Shown piece after piece: positions 7,464 to 7,475 of a stretch of 7,475 bases of DNA; the stretch's first letter is position 1; each line of letters starts with the position of its first letter. This DNA is from Treponema sp. (GTDB lineage Bacteria; Spirochaetota; Spirochaetia; Treponematales; Breznakiellaceae). The translations under genes were made by a program, and so were the position numbers. The notes under the pieces were generated by a model. That model did no database searches. It saw only the letters and a program-made list of their open reading frames with translations, and was not told the DNA's origin. The stretch lies in contig JAISWN010000004.1 of the NCBI GenBank assembly GCA_031271075.1, forward strand, positions 1 through 7,475, read 5' to 3'.

Positions 7464-7475
7464 GGTTCCCGCCTA

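Overview
The window is a GC-rich bacterial chromosomal segment with seven convincing protein genes, all intact at the level visible here. It looks like ordinary chromosome: no transposase, phage, CRISPR array, tRNA or rRNA was seen. The best guess for the source is a spirochaete, perhaps a Treponema-like lineage. This rests on recall of how the FliL-like protein and the peptidase look in that group, not on a search, so it is tentative.

Layout, left to right. (1) Positions 35-1571, minus strand: a two-gene unit, an MscS-family mechanosensitive channel followed by a FliL-like single-pass membrane protein. The second gene starts at a TTG that overlaps the channel's stop. (2) Positions 1572-1641: a short divergent promoter region with a small palindrome. 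(3) Positions 1642-3128, plus strand: a small single-domain cupin and an M24-family (Xaa-Pro peptidase-like) metallopeptidase, 26 nt apart. (4) Positions 3129-3212: a convergent gap holding two strong hairpins that look like a repeat element. (5) Positions 3213-4463, minus strand: an AAA-type ATPase with a DUF4143 C-terminal region. It has its own near-consensus sigma-70 promoter, with a perfect 12-bp palindrome just upstream. (6) Positions 4607-7463, minus strand: the 3' end of an F-type ATP synthase operon in the classical order atpG-atpD-atpC (gamma, beta, epsilon). The upstream genes (atpA and others) should lie beyond the right edge.

The three ATP synthase subunits form the rotor stalk (gamma, epsilon) and the catalytic subunit (beta) of F1. 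Beta keeps every catalytic motif that can be checked by eye. The most unusual non-coding stretch is the 146-bp atpG-atpD gap. It carries tandem 11-bp and 14-bp repeats, a perfect 10-bp inverted repeat, and a GC-rich hairpin followed by a U-rich run immediately before the atpD ribosome binding site. No clearly new multi-gene system is visible. The parts most worth a second look are this gap, the hairpin element at 3151-3211, and the palindrome beside the ATPase promoter.
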